Below, piece by piece: positions 7,655 through 15,533 of a stretch of 29,586 nt of DNA. The notes under the pieces were generated by a model, which saw nothing but the letters and a program-made list of their open reading frames with translations, did not search any database and was not told the DNA's origin. The position numbers and the translations under genes were made by a program. Source of the DNA: JASHVB01 sp049522565 (lineage in GTDB: Bacteria; Pseudomonadota; Alphaproteobacteria; Acetobacterales; Acetobacteraceae); assembly GCA_049522565.1 (NCBI GenBank), contig JBEKNT010000023.1, positions 1 to 29,586 of the forward strand, read 5' to 3'. The stretch's first letter is position 1. Every line of letters starts with the position of its first letter.

Positions 7655-9124
7655 CTATCGGCCGGGCTGGCCGGTGGCGTAGTCGCCCAGGCCGACCCAC
7701 TTGTTCTTCACCTCGTTGTAGTAGGCCGTCTCATCATACAGCGGCACCGGCAGATGCAGGTCACGCGCGGTCAGCCGGCCGATCGCCGCGGCAACCCCAT
7801 AGGACGCGGTGACAAGCTGGGCCAGGTTCTGCACCAGGGTCACCCGCGAGTTCAGCAGCGCCTGCTGTGCGTTCAGCACGTCCAGCGTGGTGCGGGAACC
7901 GACGATCGCCTCGCGTTCCACCCCCTCCAGCGCCACCGCGTTGGCGCGGATCTGCGAGCGCGTGCTGGCGGCCGCCGCGGTCGCCGCTGCCAGCGTCTCC
8001 CAGGCCTGCACCGCCGCCTGCACCGCCGTCCGCTGCGCATCGCCCACCAGCCGCGATGTCTGCTGCTGGGTCTGCTTCGCCTGGCGCACCGCGGCGTATT
8101 CCGCCCCACCCTGGTAGATCGGCACGGAAAGCTGCGCCACGACCTGATAGCCGTTGATGGCGTCGCTGCGGCTGCCGGAGTTCTGCTCCTGGAACGACTG
8201 GCCTTGCAGGCTGAGCTGCGGCAGGAGCTGCGAGAACGCAACGTCCACCGCATCCTTGGCGGCGGAATCGTTGAACTGCGCGGCGACGACGTTCGGATTG
8301 TTCGCCGCGGCCATGGCGGCGGCTTCCCGCTCGGCACGGATCGGCAGCGCGAGCGGCTGGGGCTCCACCAGGTCCGCCGGCGGGTCGTAGCCGACGATCT
8401 GCGCGAATGTGGCGCGGGCGGTCGCCAGGCTGCCTTCGGCCGTCTGCCGCTGCGCGGTGGCCCCGGCCAGCGCCGCCTCGGCCTGCGCCACGTCGGTGCG
8501 GGTGATCTCGCCCACCCGGAACCGGTCGTTGGTCGCGTCGAGCTGCTTTTTCAGCACTTGCTCGTTGTTGATGTTGAGCGTCAGCAAGTCCTGTGCCTGG
8601 ATCACCCCGACATAGGCGTTCACCGTGTTGGTGAAGCTGGTCTGCTCTTGCGCGATCAGGTTGGCACGTTCGGCCATGACCTGGTCCTTGGCGCGGTTGA
8701 CGTTCGCCTGCGTCTTGCCGCCGGTATAGATCGGCTGCGTCACGGTCGCCTGCGCCGAGGCGATGTCGCGGTCCGTCGGCAGCTTTTGCCAATTCTGCAA
8801 GGTGGACGAATAGGCGCGGCTCAACCCGTCGCCGTACCCGGCGCTGCCCGCCAGCACCACCGTCGGACGCCAGCCGGCCAGCGCGGTCGGCACGTTTTCA
8901 TCGGTGGCGCGCAGCTTGGCACGCTCGGCCTGCAAGGCCGGCTGGTTGGAATAGGTGGCGGCCAGCGCCTCGGCCAGGGTGCGCGGCACACCGGACTGGG
9001 CGGCCGGGGGCGTCCCCGGCGGCGGTGGGGGGGCAGTGCCCTGGTGGGCTGGCTGCGCCTGGGCCATGGCCGAACCGGCCAGGGTGACACCGATGCCGAA
9101 AGCCAGTGCGTGACGCCAAATCAT
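7655..9124 (-). CDS. tolC: TolC-family outer-membrane efflux/type I secretion protein
   Basis: The protein has 489 residues from ATG 9124, preceded by GAGG; an ATG four codons upstream (9136) is possible but its spacing is worse. A signal peptide is visible (HALAFGIGVTLAGSAMAQA), followed by a Pro-rich linker. Two repeated TolC-type halves follow, each with long Ala/Gln-rich helices and a short strand pair. The first half begins around TLAEALAATYSNQPALQAER and includes VTQPIYTGGKTQANV; the second includes LSVPIYQGGAEYAAVRQAK. The motif pair 'QPIYTGG' and 'VPIYQGG' is characteristic of TolC/CyaE proteins. It forms a trimeric outer-membrane channel for RND or ABC export machines. It follows pcm by about 140 nt and precedes popZ by 21 nt. 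The substrate cannot be told. Confidence 0.93.
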   Translation of the reverse strand: MIWRHALAFGIGVTLAGSAMAQAQPAHQGTAPPPPPGTPPAAQSGVPRTLAEALAATYSNQPALQAERAKLRATDENVPTALAGWRPTVVLAGSAGYGDGLSRAYSSTLQNWQKLPTDRDIASAQATVTQPIYTGGKTQANVNRAKDQVMAERANLIAQEQTSFTNTVNAYVGVIQAQDLLTLNINNEQVLKKQLDATNDRFRVGEITRTDVAQAEAALAGATAQRQTAEGSLATARATFAQIVGYDPPADLVEPQPLALPIRAEREAAAMAAANNPNVVAAQFNDSAAKDAVDVAFSQLLPQLSLQGQSFQEQNSGSRSDAINGYQVVAQLSVPIYQGGAEYAAVRQAKQTQQQTSRLVGDAQRTAVQAAVQAWETLAAATAAAASTRSQIRANAVALEGVEREAIVGSRTTLDVLNAQQALLNSRVTLVQNLAQLVTASYGVAAAIGRLTARDLHLPVPLYDETAYYNEVKNKWVGLGDYATGQPGR

Positions 9125-9131
9125 GCGCAAC

Positions 9132-9163
9132 CTCATTCCTGGGCAGTCTCATTCCTGGGCAGT
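9132..9163. repeat. Perfect tandem duplication of a 16-bp unit at the tolC start
   Basis: The unit CTCATTCCTGGGCAGT occurs twice head to tail, at 9132-9147 and 9148-9163. On the coding strand it duplicates the segment just upstream of the tolC start, so a possible ATG-containing motif (AGGAATGAG) is present twice. Only the copy nearer the gene is followed in frame by the TolC signal peptide. It may affect leader length or start choice. Confidence 0.85.
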
Positions 9164-9265
9164 GTGATACGCCCCTGCTTCATGTGCCACGGCGCCCGAG
9201 CGCGCGCCAAGCGTTGTCGCAGGATGCCGCGTTACGGCCAAGAATACAAAGGCGGAAAAGCCGGA

Positions 9266-9928
9266 TCAGAAAGCGAAAGCCGGCGCGGGCAGCAGCGACG
9301 GCAGCAGAGGGGTGGCACAGTCGAACATCGGCTGCGCCCGCAGCCCGGCGCCCGTGACCTCCGCCAGCACCGCCTGGCTGGTCCGGCCGTCGGCGCAGAC
9401 CACCGTGACCAGGCGCCCGCCATTGTTGCGCAACTGTTGCGCCAGAGCCGGCGGGATCGCCCGCACCGCGCCCTCCAGCAGGATCACGTCATACGGCGCA
9501 CCGCCGGGCCAGCCGGCAGAGAGCTCGCCGGACACCACACTGACATCCGGGGCGGCCTCGGCGAGCGCGTGCCGGGCCAGCGCCAGCAGCGCCGGTTCCT
9601 CCTCCAGCGCGGTGACGCGCGGGCCGCAGGCGGCCAGCAGCGCGGCGCCGTAGCCGACACCGGCGGCCACCACCAGCGCTCGTTCCCCCTGCTGCGGCGC
9701 CGCGAGCTGCACCAGCCGGGCGATCGCCATCGGCTGCATCAGCACGCGTCCGTGGCCGAGCGGCACGTCCTCGTCGGCATAGGCGAGCGGCGCCAGGCCG
9801 GGGGGCAGGAAGCGTTCGCGCGGCAGGCGGCGCATGGCGCCGCTGATGCGCGGGTCGGTGACGCGGTTGGGCCGGATCTGGCTGTCCACCATCCGGTTGC
9901 GTGCTTCGGCAAACAGGTCGTCTGGCAT
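9266..9928 (-). CDS. pcm: Protein-L-isoaspartate O-methyltransferase family protein
   Basis: The 220-residue protein starts at ATG 9928 (MPDDLFAEARNRMVDSQIRP). The N-terminal block DSQIRPNRVTDPRISGAMRRLPRERFLP is typical of the alphaproteobacterial PCMT-like proteins encoded beside tolC. Canonical PCMT uses S-adenosylmethionine to methylate L-isoaspartyl residues and start repair of aged proteins in the cytosol. Motif I for SAM binding is unusual: VVAAGVGYGAALLA replaces the canonical E-I-G-T-G-S-G-Y type, so the first glycines and the acidic residue are altered. Motif II (VTALEEEPAL) and the strand DVILLEGAV are present. It is the first gene of the minus-strand cluster and is divergent from tRNA-Cys. 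Whether it is a true repair enzyme or a diverged relative is open. Confidence 0.85.
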   Translation of the reverse strand: MPDDLFAEARNRMVDSQIRPNRVTDPRISGAMRRLPRERFLPPGLAPLAYADEDVPLGHGRVLMQPMAIARLVQLAAPQQGERALVVAAGVGYGAALLAACGPRVTALEEEPALLALARHALAEAAPDVSVVSGELSAGWPGGAPYDVILLEGAVRAIPPALAQQLRNNGGRLVTVVCADGRTSQAVLAEVTGAGLRAQPMFDCATPLLPSLLPAPAFAF

Positions 9929-10071
9929 GGTTCCGCGGTCAATTCCCGGTGGTCGGCGGTCAGTGGTCGGGACGCTTCTACACCGACCGCTGGCCGCTGG
10001 CCACTGACCAGTGCCCCGGGCTTGACCGGCAGGCCGGCGGCGCCCGATATAGCAACGGCTCGTGTGCCCGG

Positions 10072-10145
10072 GGTCCGGTGGCAGAGTGGTGATGCAGCGG
10101 ACTGCAAATCCGCGTATGTGGGTTCGATTCCCGCCCGGACCTCCA
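10072..10145 (+). tRNA. tRNA-Cys (GCA)
   Basis: The 74-nt gene folds as a full cloverleaf. The acceptor stem is GGTCCGG (10072-10078) paired with CCGGACC (10135-10141). The anticodon stem GCGGA/TCCGC encloses the loop CTGCAAA, with anticodon GCA at 10104-10106. The T-arm is GTGGG-TTCGATT-CCCGC. The discriminator base is T, and CCA is encoded at 10143-10145. It is divergent from pcm. Confidence 0.97.
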
Positions 10146-10411
10146 GCGCAGCGTTCGCCGCCCTGCGCCACGGTGCGTTAAGCCCTAAAATTCCCGCGTG
10201 ATTTCAAAACCTTACTGCAAAGGACCGCCGCCGCCGTGGGCCAGCGCGCGTGGCTACGAATACTTCACGATCGAGGTTCTGGCCCGGCATTTGGCAGGAT
10301 CGCTGGACCTGCCGGCGGCAGCGACCGGGACCGGGACCGGCCGGGAGGCAACAAACCAACCGATCGCCATCATGAGCGTCGGTCGCCGGTTTCCCGGTGC
10401 GCCGCTTTGGA

Positions 10412-10618
10412 ATGCTGATTCTCCCGGTGCGGCATCCACTGGCGCTGGACCAGGCACGCCTCTGGAACGCTCTGCAACACAGTTGGGATGTCTACGCCGC
10501 GATGTTGGTCGGCTCGGTCATCATTGCTGCCCCTGTTGCATTGCTCGCCTGTCTGGTTGTGAAATTCCTTGCCGAGAGATGGGCGCGCAAAAGAGCAGCG
10601 TCGCGACATTCAAACTGA
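10412..10618 (+). pseudogene. Possible C-terminal remnant of a small membrane protein (DUF2062-like)
   Basis: In the 464-nt interval between tRNA-Cys and the PPTase gene one frame gives about 68 residues with protein-like character. It contains a segment HPLALDQARLWNALQHSWD, then one membrane helix (AAMLVGSVIIAAPVALLACLVV) and a basic tail (RWARKRAASRH). The last helix and tail resemble the C-terminus of DUF2062 membrane proteins. The N-terminal two thirds expected for that family are not found in any frame upstream. ATG 10412 is the only ordinary start nearby, with no clear ribosome-binding site. A small intact single-pass protein is also possible. I see nothing convincing in 10146-10396. 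Confidence 0.3.
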
Positions 10619-11392
10619 TGGCTGCGTCGGATCCGGCCATTGCCAACCGGTCAGACACCAGTCATGGCCCTCCACGGCAACAGCGGCTGCATAGCCGGGG
10701 GCGGGGGTAAGTTCGTGCAGCGACCAACGCGAGGCTTCGGATGGATCCCATGCCGCTTCAACAACTATGCCCGGTTCCCCGGGGTCCAGCGACACGGCAA
10801 ACTGGTCCAAGGGCAATGAAAGTCCTTCGCCTCGGGCCTTGATGTACGCCTCCTTGCGCGTCCAACAGCGAAAGAACGCCTGATTCCGCAGCTCGGTCGG
10901 GAGTGCTTGCAGCATCGTAATCTCCCGTGGCGAGAAGAACCGCTCCGCGATCTGCGCGACTGCCAGCCCGGAACGGATGCGTTCGAGGTCGATGCCTACC
11001 TCCCGACCACGTGTGACCGCGTAAAGCGCGACCCCGTGGGAATGGGACATGTTGAAGCGGATTGCATCCAGGTCCGGTTCTCCGGCCAGGGCAGGCTTTC
11101 CATAGGAGCTATAGCAGAATGACAGGCATTCGGGTGCTCGGTTCAAATAGACGCCGAGAATGGCCCGGAGTACTCCACGTGCGACGATGAAATGTTTGCG
11201 GTCTTTCTCAAAATAGAACCGCGCTGCCCTTGCCTGTTCGTCTGCCGCAAGGCTTTGGCAGAAATGTTGGATCTGGGACGGAGGCTGGTCCAACATCGCT
11301 CGCCAGACATGAACCTCATCGCGATCCAAGACCAAAGTCGCCGGGGGAGAACGCCACGGAGTGACCGGAGAGGTGACGGATGCCGGATGCAT
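10610..11392 (-). CDS. 4'-phosphopantetheinyl transferase, Sfp type
   Basis: The 260-residue protein starts at ATG 11392, preceded by AGGTGAG; a longer frame up to 11536 has no ribosome-binding site. It carries the Sfp-family signatures: FNMSHSHG at 113-120, the metal-binding GIDLE with Asp135 and Glu137, and WTRKEAYIKARGEG with Trp177, Lys180 and Glu181. Such enzymes transfer the 4'-phosphopantetheine arm of CoA onto the serine of carrier proteins in nonribosomal peptide or polyketide synthetases. It starts 4 nt after the stop of a type II thioesterase, so the two are co-transcribed. A synthetase carrier-domain remnant lies upstream on the same strand. All catalytic residues are intact, so it may still serve carrier proteins elsewhere in the genome. 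Base composition looks less GC-rich than the flanking core genes, which suggests acquisition. Confidence 0.92.
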   Translation of the reverse strand: MHPASVTSPVTPWRSPPATLVLDRDEVHVWRAMLDQPPSQIQHFCQSLAADEQARAARFYFEKDRKHFIVARGVLRAILGVYLNRAPECLSFCYSSYGKPALAGEPDLDAIRFNMSHSHGVALYAVTRGREVGIDLERIRSGLAVAQIAERFFSPREITMLQALPTELRNQAFFRCWTRKEAYIKARGEGLSLPLDQFAVSLDPGEPGIVVEAAWDPSEASRWSLHELTPAPGYAAAVAVEGHDWCLTGWQWPDPTQPSV

Positions 11393-11396
11393 GGTC

Positions 11397-12155
11397 TCAC
11401 CTGTCTCCGAGCAATACGTCGGACAGCGCCTGAAGGACGCGCGGCTGGGCGGCGTGCAAAAAGAAGTGGTCGCCCGGAAACATCTGCAGCGAAAAGGCAG
11501 CACTCGTTTGATCGCGCCAGGCTGCAAGATCGTCACGAGTCACCCGGTAATCCTGCACGCCGCCAAAGCCGGAGATGCCGCATTCGAGAGGCGGCTCGGC
11601 TGCGTAGACGAATGTTTGGGAAACGGCAAAGTCTGCTCGCAGAACAGGAAGCATGATCTGCATGAGTTCTGCATTTTCCAACAATTCTCCAGGGGTGCCA
11701 TTCAGCCGACGCAGTTCCTCCAGGAATTCCCCCTCCGGCAGGGCATAGGTCGGCCGATCTCGATGGGGGATCTGCGGCGCGCGCGCAGCGGAGACGACCA
11801 GGCGAACCGGCTGAACGCCAGACTGTCTCCGAATCTGACGAGCCAGTTCAAAGCCTACCAATGCGCCCAGGCTGTGACCGAAGAAAGCAAACGGCCTGTC
11901 CAAGAGCGGTGCCAGGGCTTGCGCGAGGCTCTCGACAAGCGGCGAGAGCTGCGTGAATGGTGTCTCCATCAGACGGGTTCCCCGACCGGGGAGTTGAACC
12001 GGGCAGACCTCAACATGATCCGGCAAGCTGTCCGGCCAGGTACGAAAAATCGCAGCTCCGGCTCCGGCGTACGGGAAGCAGAACAGACGGAGGCGCGCCC
12101 GCGGGTTCGGTTTGCGGAAGGCAATCCAGGAGCCACAGGCGCTTGCGCTACTCAT
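11397..12155 (-). CDS. Type II thioesterase (GrsT/RifR family)
   Basis: The 252-residue alpha/beta hydrolase starts at ATG 12155; the frame is open upstream to 12374, but that part overlaps the NRPS remnant in another frame. It begins with the family hallmark LFCFPYAGAGAAIFRTW (~24-40), followed by VQLPGRGTR. Nucleophile Ser95 lies in GHSLGA. The likely acid is Asp202 (GGVQDYRV) and the base is His230 (PGDHFFLH). Type II thioesterases are free-standing enzymes that remove wrong or stalled acyl groups from carrier domains of NRPS/PKS lines. The gene is 4 nt from the PPTase gene, forming a two-gene operon. The synthetase it would serve is represented here only by a fragment. Confidence 0.92.
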   Translation of the reverse strand: MSSASACGSWIAFRKPNPRARLRLFCFPYAGAGAAIFRTWPDSLPDHVEVCPVQLPGRGTRLMETPFTQLSPLVESLAQALAPLLDRPFAFFGHSLGALVGFELARQIRRQSGVQPVRLVVSAARAPQIPHRDRPTYALPEGEFLEELRRLNGTPGELLENAELMQIMLPVLRADFAVSQTFVYAAEPPLECGISGFGGVQDYRVTRDDLAAWRDQTSAAFSLQMFPGDHFFLHAAQPRVLQALSDVLLGDR

Positions 12156-12222
12156 CGATCGATCATTCTGGCCGCACCGTGTCCCGCGGGTTCCGCGGAC
12201 TGCGCGCGGTCGAGGCAAGCCG

Positions 12223-12420
12223 TCAGCTTCGTCGTTCTGTGTCGCACGCAGACCGTTCCTGAGGAGCATGAAAAAACGGCAGGCCCGGGCAACATCGAGC
12301 TCCTCCAGTAGCAAACCAACGCTCTTCGCTTCGTCCACGCCCCTGCTGACGGAGAGCCTCGGCGAGATGCGCAACCGTTGCGCCCTGAAAGACGGCCGTC
12401 AACGGCAGCTTCCTGCCCGG
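12223..12420 (-). pseudogene. Remnant of an NRPS carrier domain (3' end of a synthetase gene)
   Basis: On the minus strand a frame reads LPLTAVFQGATVAHLAEAL followed by a charged linker and PGLPFFHAP. The first part matches the last helix region of peptidyl-carrier domains (L-PL..vF..pTva.La..l), and the second resembles the start of the linker and strand that open a fused thioesterase. The carrier serine motif and all upstream modules are missing; the frame instead runs into palindromic DNA at ~12486. It lies directly upstream of the type II thioesterase and PPTase genes on the same strand, which makes a chance match unlikely. I read it as the last trace of a deleted nonribosomal peptide synthetase gene. 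Confidence 0.5.
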
Positions 12421-12485
12421 CCGGGGCAGAGCCCCAGGAGCGTCGGGATAAGCGACCGACCGGGGGAGGATCGTTGTCGCACTGG

Positions 12486-12580
12486 GCCTCCCCGTCATGG
12501 CCGAGCTTGACCCGGCCACCTATCGCGGCACCACGGCTGCATGGATGGCCGGGTCAAACCCGGTCATGACGGGGAGGGCC
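12486..12580. repeat. Long imperfect palindrome upstream of the ggt homologue
   Basis: The left arm at 12488-12519 begins CTCCCCGTCATGGCCGAGC and continues TTGACCCGGCCA. The right arm (~12545-12579) is its near-perfect reverse complement (TGGCCGGGTCAAACCC then GGTCATGACGGGGAGG). About 25 nt form the loop. Palindromes with this 'CCCGTCATG-CCGGGCTTGACCCGG' core are, from memory, dispersed repeats in Rhodospirillales/Rhizobiales genomes. It sits at the junction between the NRPS remnant and the gamma-glutamyltransferase gene. A further short hairpin (TGGGGCGAAGCCCCA) lies at ~12629-12643. Confidence 0.75.
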
Positions 12581-12724
12581 AGAGCGACAGCAAGCTTCTT
12601 CTACCGTCCGGCTTTAACCTGACGCCTATGGGGCGAAGCCCCAGGCCTTGCTTCACCCGATCGCCCCGGCCCTTGTCACGCGCCCGGCGGCATCGGACCA
12701 TCGCCGCTCCATCGGAGACCCGCC

Positions 12725-14302
12725 ATGCAGTACACGCCGCCACCCCACGTCACGCAGTTCTGGGAACTGACGAAGCCATCCGCGAAAGGCCGGCGCGGCA
12801 TCGTCGTCTCCCAGGCGCGCAGCGCGGCGCAGGCCGGCGTCGCGGTGCTCGACGCCGGCGGCAACGCGATCGACGCGGCCGTCGCCACCGCGCTCGCGCT
12901 GTCCACGGCCGAGCCGTGGAACTCCGGGCTTGGTGGCATCGGCTTTGCGCTGGTGCACCGCGCCGGCGAGCGCCGCGCCCACGTCGTGGATTTCGGCCCC
13001 CGCGCGCCAGAGGCCACCGATCCGGCGCGCTATCGGCTCACCGGCCGCATGACCACCGACCTGTTCGCCTGGCCGGAGGTTGAAGGCGACATCAACATCC
13101 ACGGCCCGCTGTCGGTCGCCATCCCGTCCGCGGTCGCCGGCTATGACCACATGCTGCGGCAATGGGGACGTCTGCCGCTGGCGGACATCATCGCGCCGGC
13201 GATCGCGCTGGCGCGGCGCGGCCTGCCGCAGGACTGGTACACCGGGGTGAAGATCGCCAACTCCGCCGCGGCGATCCGGCGCTATCCGACGACCGCCGCG
13301 GTCTATCTGCCGGACGGACTGCCGCCGGTGCCGCCGTATCAGGGCACGCCGGGGTTCTTCCGTCAGGGCAATCTGCCGGCGACGCTGGAGCAGCTTGGCC
13401 AGGCCGGCCTGCGCGATCTGTACGAGGGCGACATCGCCGCCTCGATCGCCGCCGACGTGAACGCGCTGGGCGGCGTGTTGTCGGCCGACGACCTGCGCAA
13501 CTGCCAGCCGCGCACCTGGCCGGCGGAGGAGGTCGGCTGGCGCGGCCGCACCCTGCAACTGACCGGCGGGCTGACCGCCGCACCGACGCTGAAGCGCGTG
13601 CTGGAAGCGATGGCCGACGCGCCCTATGCCGGCGCCGCGCCATCGCCCGCCTGGTATGTCGCGCTCGCCCGCGCGATGAAGGCGGCCTACGCCGAGCGCC
13701 TCGCCGGCCTGGGCGAATCCGAACCGGACGCAGCGCAGAGCTGCACCACGCACCTGACGGTGTGCGATGCCGAGGGCACCACCGTGGCGATGACCACCAC
13801 GCTGATGTCATCGATGGGCAGCCGCGTGCTGCTGCCGCAATCCGGCGTGCTGCTGAACAACGGCATGATGTGGTTCGATCCGCGCCCGGGCTCGCCCAAC
13901 TCGATCGCCCCGGGCAAGCGGCCGCTGTGCAACATGCTGCCGATCATGCTGACGTCGGACGGCAAGCCGTTCCTCGCCGCCGGCGCCTCGGGCGGGCGGC
14001 GCATCATGGCCGCGGTGTTCCAGCTCATGACGTTCATCGCCGATTTCGGCATGAGCGTGGACGCGGCCGCGCATCATCCTCGGATCGACGTATCCAGTGT
14101 GGACACGGTGAGTGCCGATCGCCGGCTGCCCGCCGCGGTGCTGGATGCGCTCGCCAGGGAAGGCACGCTGGAGGTGGTGGAGCATGGCGCGGTGCCGATC
14201 AATTTCGCCTGTCCGAATGCGATCGTGCAGCATGCCGATGGCACGCGGTCAGCGATCAGCGACGCGGCCTCGCCCTGGTCCGGGGCGGTGGCGCAGGGGT
14301 AA
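12725..14302 (+). CDS. Gamma-glutamyltransferase family protein (cytosolic type)
   Basis: The 525-residue Ntn-hydrolase of the gamma-glutamyltranspeptidase family starts at ATG 12725, with GGAG upstream. The N-terminal part shows QARSAAQAGVAVLDAGGNAIDAAVA and GLGGIGF, typical of the large subunit. The self-cleavage nucleophile is Thr341 in CTTHLTVCD, so processing would give a large subunit of about 340 and a small subunit of about 185 residues. The small-subunit elements SSMGSRVLLPQSGVLLNN and GASGGRRI are present. Family members transfer or hydrolyse gamma-glutamyl groups of glutathione or related amides. Unlike the classic periplasmic enzyme there is no signal peptide, so it resembles the cytosolic GGT-like hydrolases whose substrates are often unknown. 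It stands alone between a palindrome and an acyltransferase gene. Confidence 0.92.
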   Translation: MQYTPPPHVTQFWELTKPSAKGRRGIVVSQARSAAQAGVAVLDAGGNAIDAAVATALALSTAEPWNSGLGGIGFALVHRAGERRAHVVDFGPRAPEATDPARYRLTGRMTTDLFAWPEVEGDINIHGPLSVAIPSAVAGYDHMLRQWGRLPLADIIAPAIALARRGLPQDWYTGVKIANSAAAIRRYPTTAAVYLPDGLPPVPPYQGTPGFFRQGNLPATLEQLGQAGLRDLYEGDIAASIAADVNALGGVLSADDLRNCQPRTWPAEEVGWRGRTLQLTGGLTAAPTLKRVLEAMADAPYAGAAPSPAWYVALARAMKAAYAERLAGLGESEPDAAQSCTTHLTVCDAEGTTVAMTTTLMSSMGSRVLLPQSGVLLNNGMMWFDPRPGSPNSIAPGKRPLCNMLPIMLTSDGKPFLAAGASGGRRIMAAVFQLMTFIADFGMSVDAAAHHPRIDVSSVDTVSADRRLPAAVLDALAREGTLEVVEHGAVPINFACPNAIVQHADGTRSAISDAASPWSGAVAQG

Positions 14303-14375
14303 CGGGACCGCCCGGCGACGCGATACGACAGGGCGATTGGCAGGTTGTTAAGCAATCGCCGCCATCCTGGCCGGC

Positions 14376-15533
14376 ATGAAACGGCTGGAGTGCCTGGACG
14401 GGCTGCGCGGCGTGCTGGCGGTCTACGTGATGCTGGGTCACGTGGCACCGTTCGCGATGATCCCGGCATGGATCGCCCAGCCGTTGTCGCATGGCGGCGC
14501 GGCGGTGGACGTATTCTTCATCCTCAGCGGCCTGGTGATCGTGCAGTCGCTGGAGAGCTTCGGCTGGCGTGGGCGCGGCTTTCTGGTGGCGCGTGCCGCG
14601 CGGACCTATCCGGTCTATCTGGCGATGCTCGCCGTTGCCGTGGCGGTGCAGGCGCTGCCCATCGACTTCGCCCGGCTGCCATGGATAAGCGCCGACAGCC
14701 AGGCGCGCGACATCTGGTCCGGCGGCTGGCCGCGCGCCTGGTTCACCGAGCTTGCTACACACCTGACCATGACGCACGGGCTGCTGCCCGACGCGATCGT
14801 GCCGGGCGCCTGGGTGAGCTTCCTCGGTTCCGCCTGGAGCCTGTCGACCGAGTGGCAGTTCTATGTGCTCGCCCTGGTGGTCGGTGCATGGATCGGACCG
14901 CAGAGGATGGTGGTGGGGTTCCTGTGCCTGGCCGTTGTCGGGTTGCTCTGGCAGGCGACGGCGCCGCCTGATTGGCAGTTCAGCCGCGCCTTCCTGCCGA
15001 ACAAGGCGCAGTATTTCGCGCTTGGCATTGCCAGCGCGGGCGTGGTGCGCGGCGGCGCCGCATGGCGATACGGCGTGGCGCTGGCAGCGACGCTGGCGAT
15101 CTGCGCTGTGGGAGGCCGCGCAGACAAGCTGCTGCCTGCGCTGGTGTGGACAGTGTGTCTCACGGCGCAACTGCGACCCGAGTTCGCCGGCCTGCATCTG
15201 CTCGCGCGCGCCTTGCGATCGCGCCTGCTGCTGTGGCTGGGTGCGCTGTCCTACTGCATCTACCTCACCAACGAACCGGTCCACAAATTGCTCGGCCTCG
15301 GCCTCGCCGTGCTCGCCGGCGGGAATGGCGCGCTGTTCACGGCGCTCTGGCTGCCCGGCGCGGTGCTGTTGCCGCTGCTGCTGTCCGCCGGGCTGCACGC
15401 GTGGATCGAGGTCCCCGCACTGCGATGGGGACGCGGATACGCGCGCCGCGCTGACGAGGTAGCGGCGCGATCTCAGGATGCTTTACCTCTCCCGCGCCGC
15501 GCGCGGGAGAGGTCGGCGCGGAGCGCCGGGTGA
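14376..15533 (+). CDS. Acyltransferase-3 (OafA/YrhL) family integral membrane protein
   Basis: The 385-residue protein has about ten hydrophobic segments. It opens with the family signature LDGLRGVLAVYVMLGH (catalytic-type His22) and continues AVDVFFILSGLVI and a basic loop (RAARTYPVYLAML). Later elements are SAWSLSTEWQFYVLA and LSYCIYLTNEPV. Acyltransferase-3 proteins move acyl groups, often acetyl, across the inner membrane onto sugars of LPS O-antigen, exopolysaccharide or other envelope glycans. No polysaccharide cluster surrounds it, so the acceptor cannot be named. The last ~16 residues (PLPRRARERSARSAG) are encoded by the palindromic element beginning at 15486; the gene appears to have been extended by read-through into a repeat after losing its own stop. 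Confidence 0.9.
   Translation: MKRLECLDGLRGVLAVYVMLGHVAPFAMIPAWIAQPLSHGGAAVDVFFILSGLVIVQSLESFGWRGRGFLVARAARTYPVYLAMLAVAVAVQALPIDFARLPWISADSQARDIWSGGWPRAWFTELATHLTMTHGLLPDAIVPGAWVSFLGSAWSLSTEWQFYVLALVVGAWIGPQRMVVGFLCLAVVGLLWQATAPPDWQFSRAFLPNKAQYFALGIASAGVVRGGAAWRYGVALAATLAICAVGGRADKLLPALVWTVCLTAQLRPEFAGLHLLARALRSRLLLWLGALSYCIYLTNEPVHKLLGLGLAVLAGGNGALFTALWLPGAVLLPLLLSAGLHAWIEVPALRWGRGYARRADEVAARSQDALPLPRRARERSARSAG

Noticed and set aside
7754..10201. An 815-codon plus-strand frame across tolC and pcm
   Set aside because: It is antisense to tolC and pcm and runs through a tRNA gene; its composition is non-coding.
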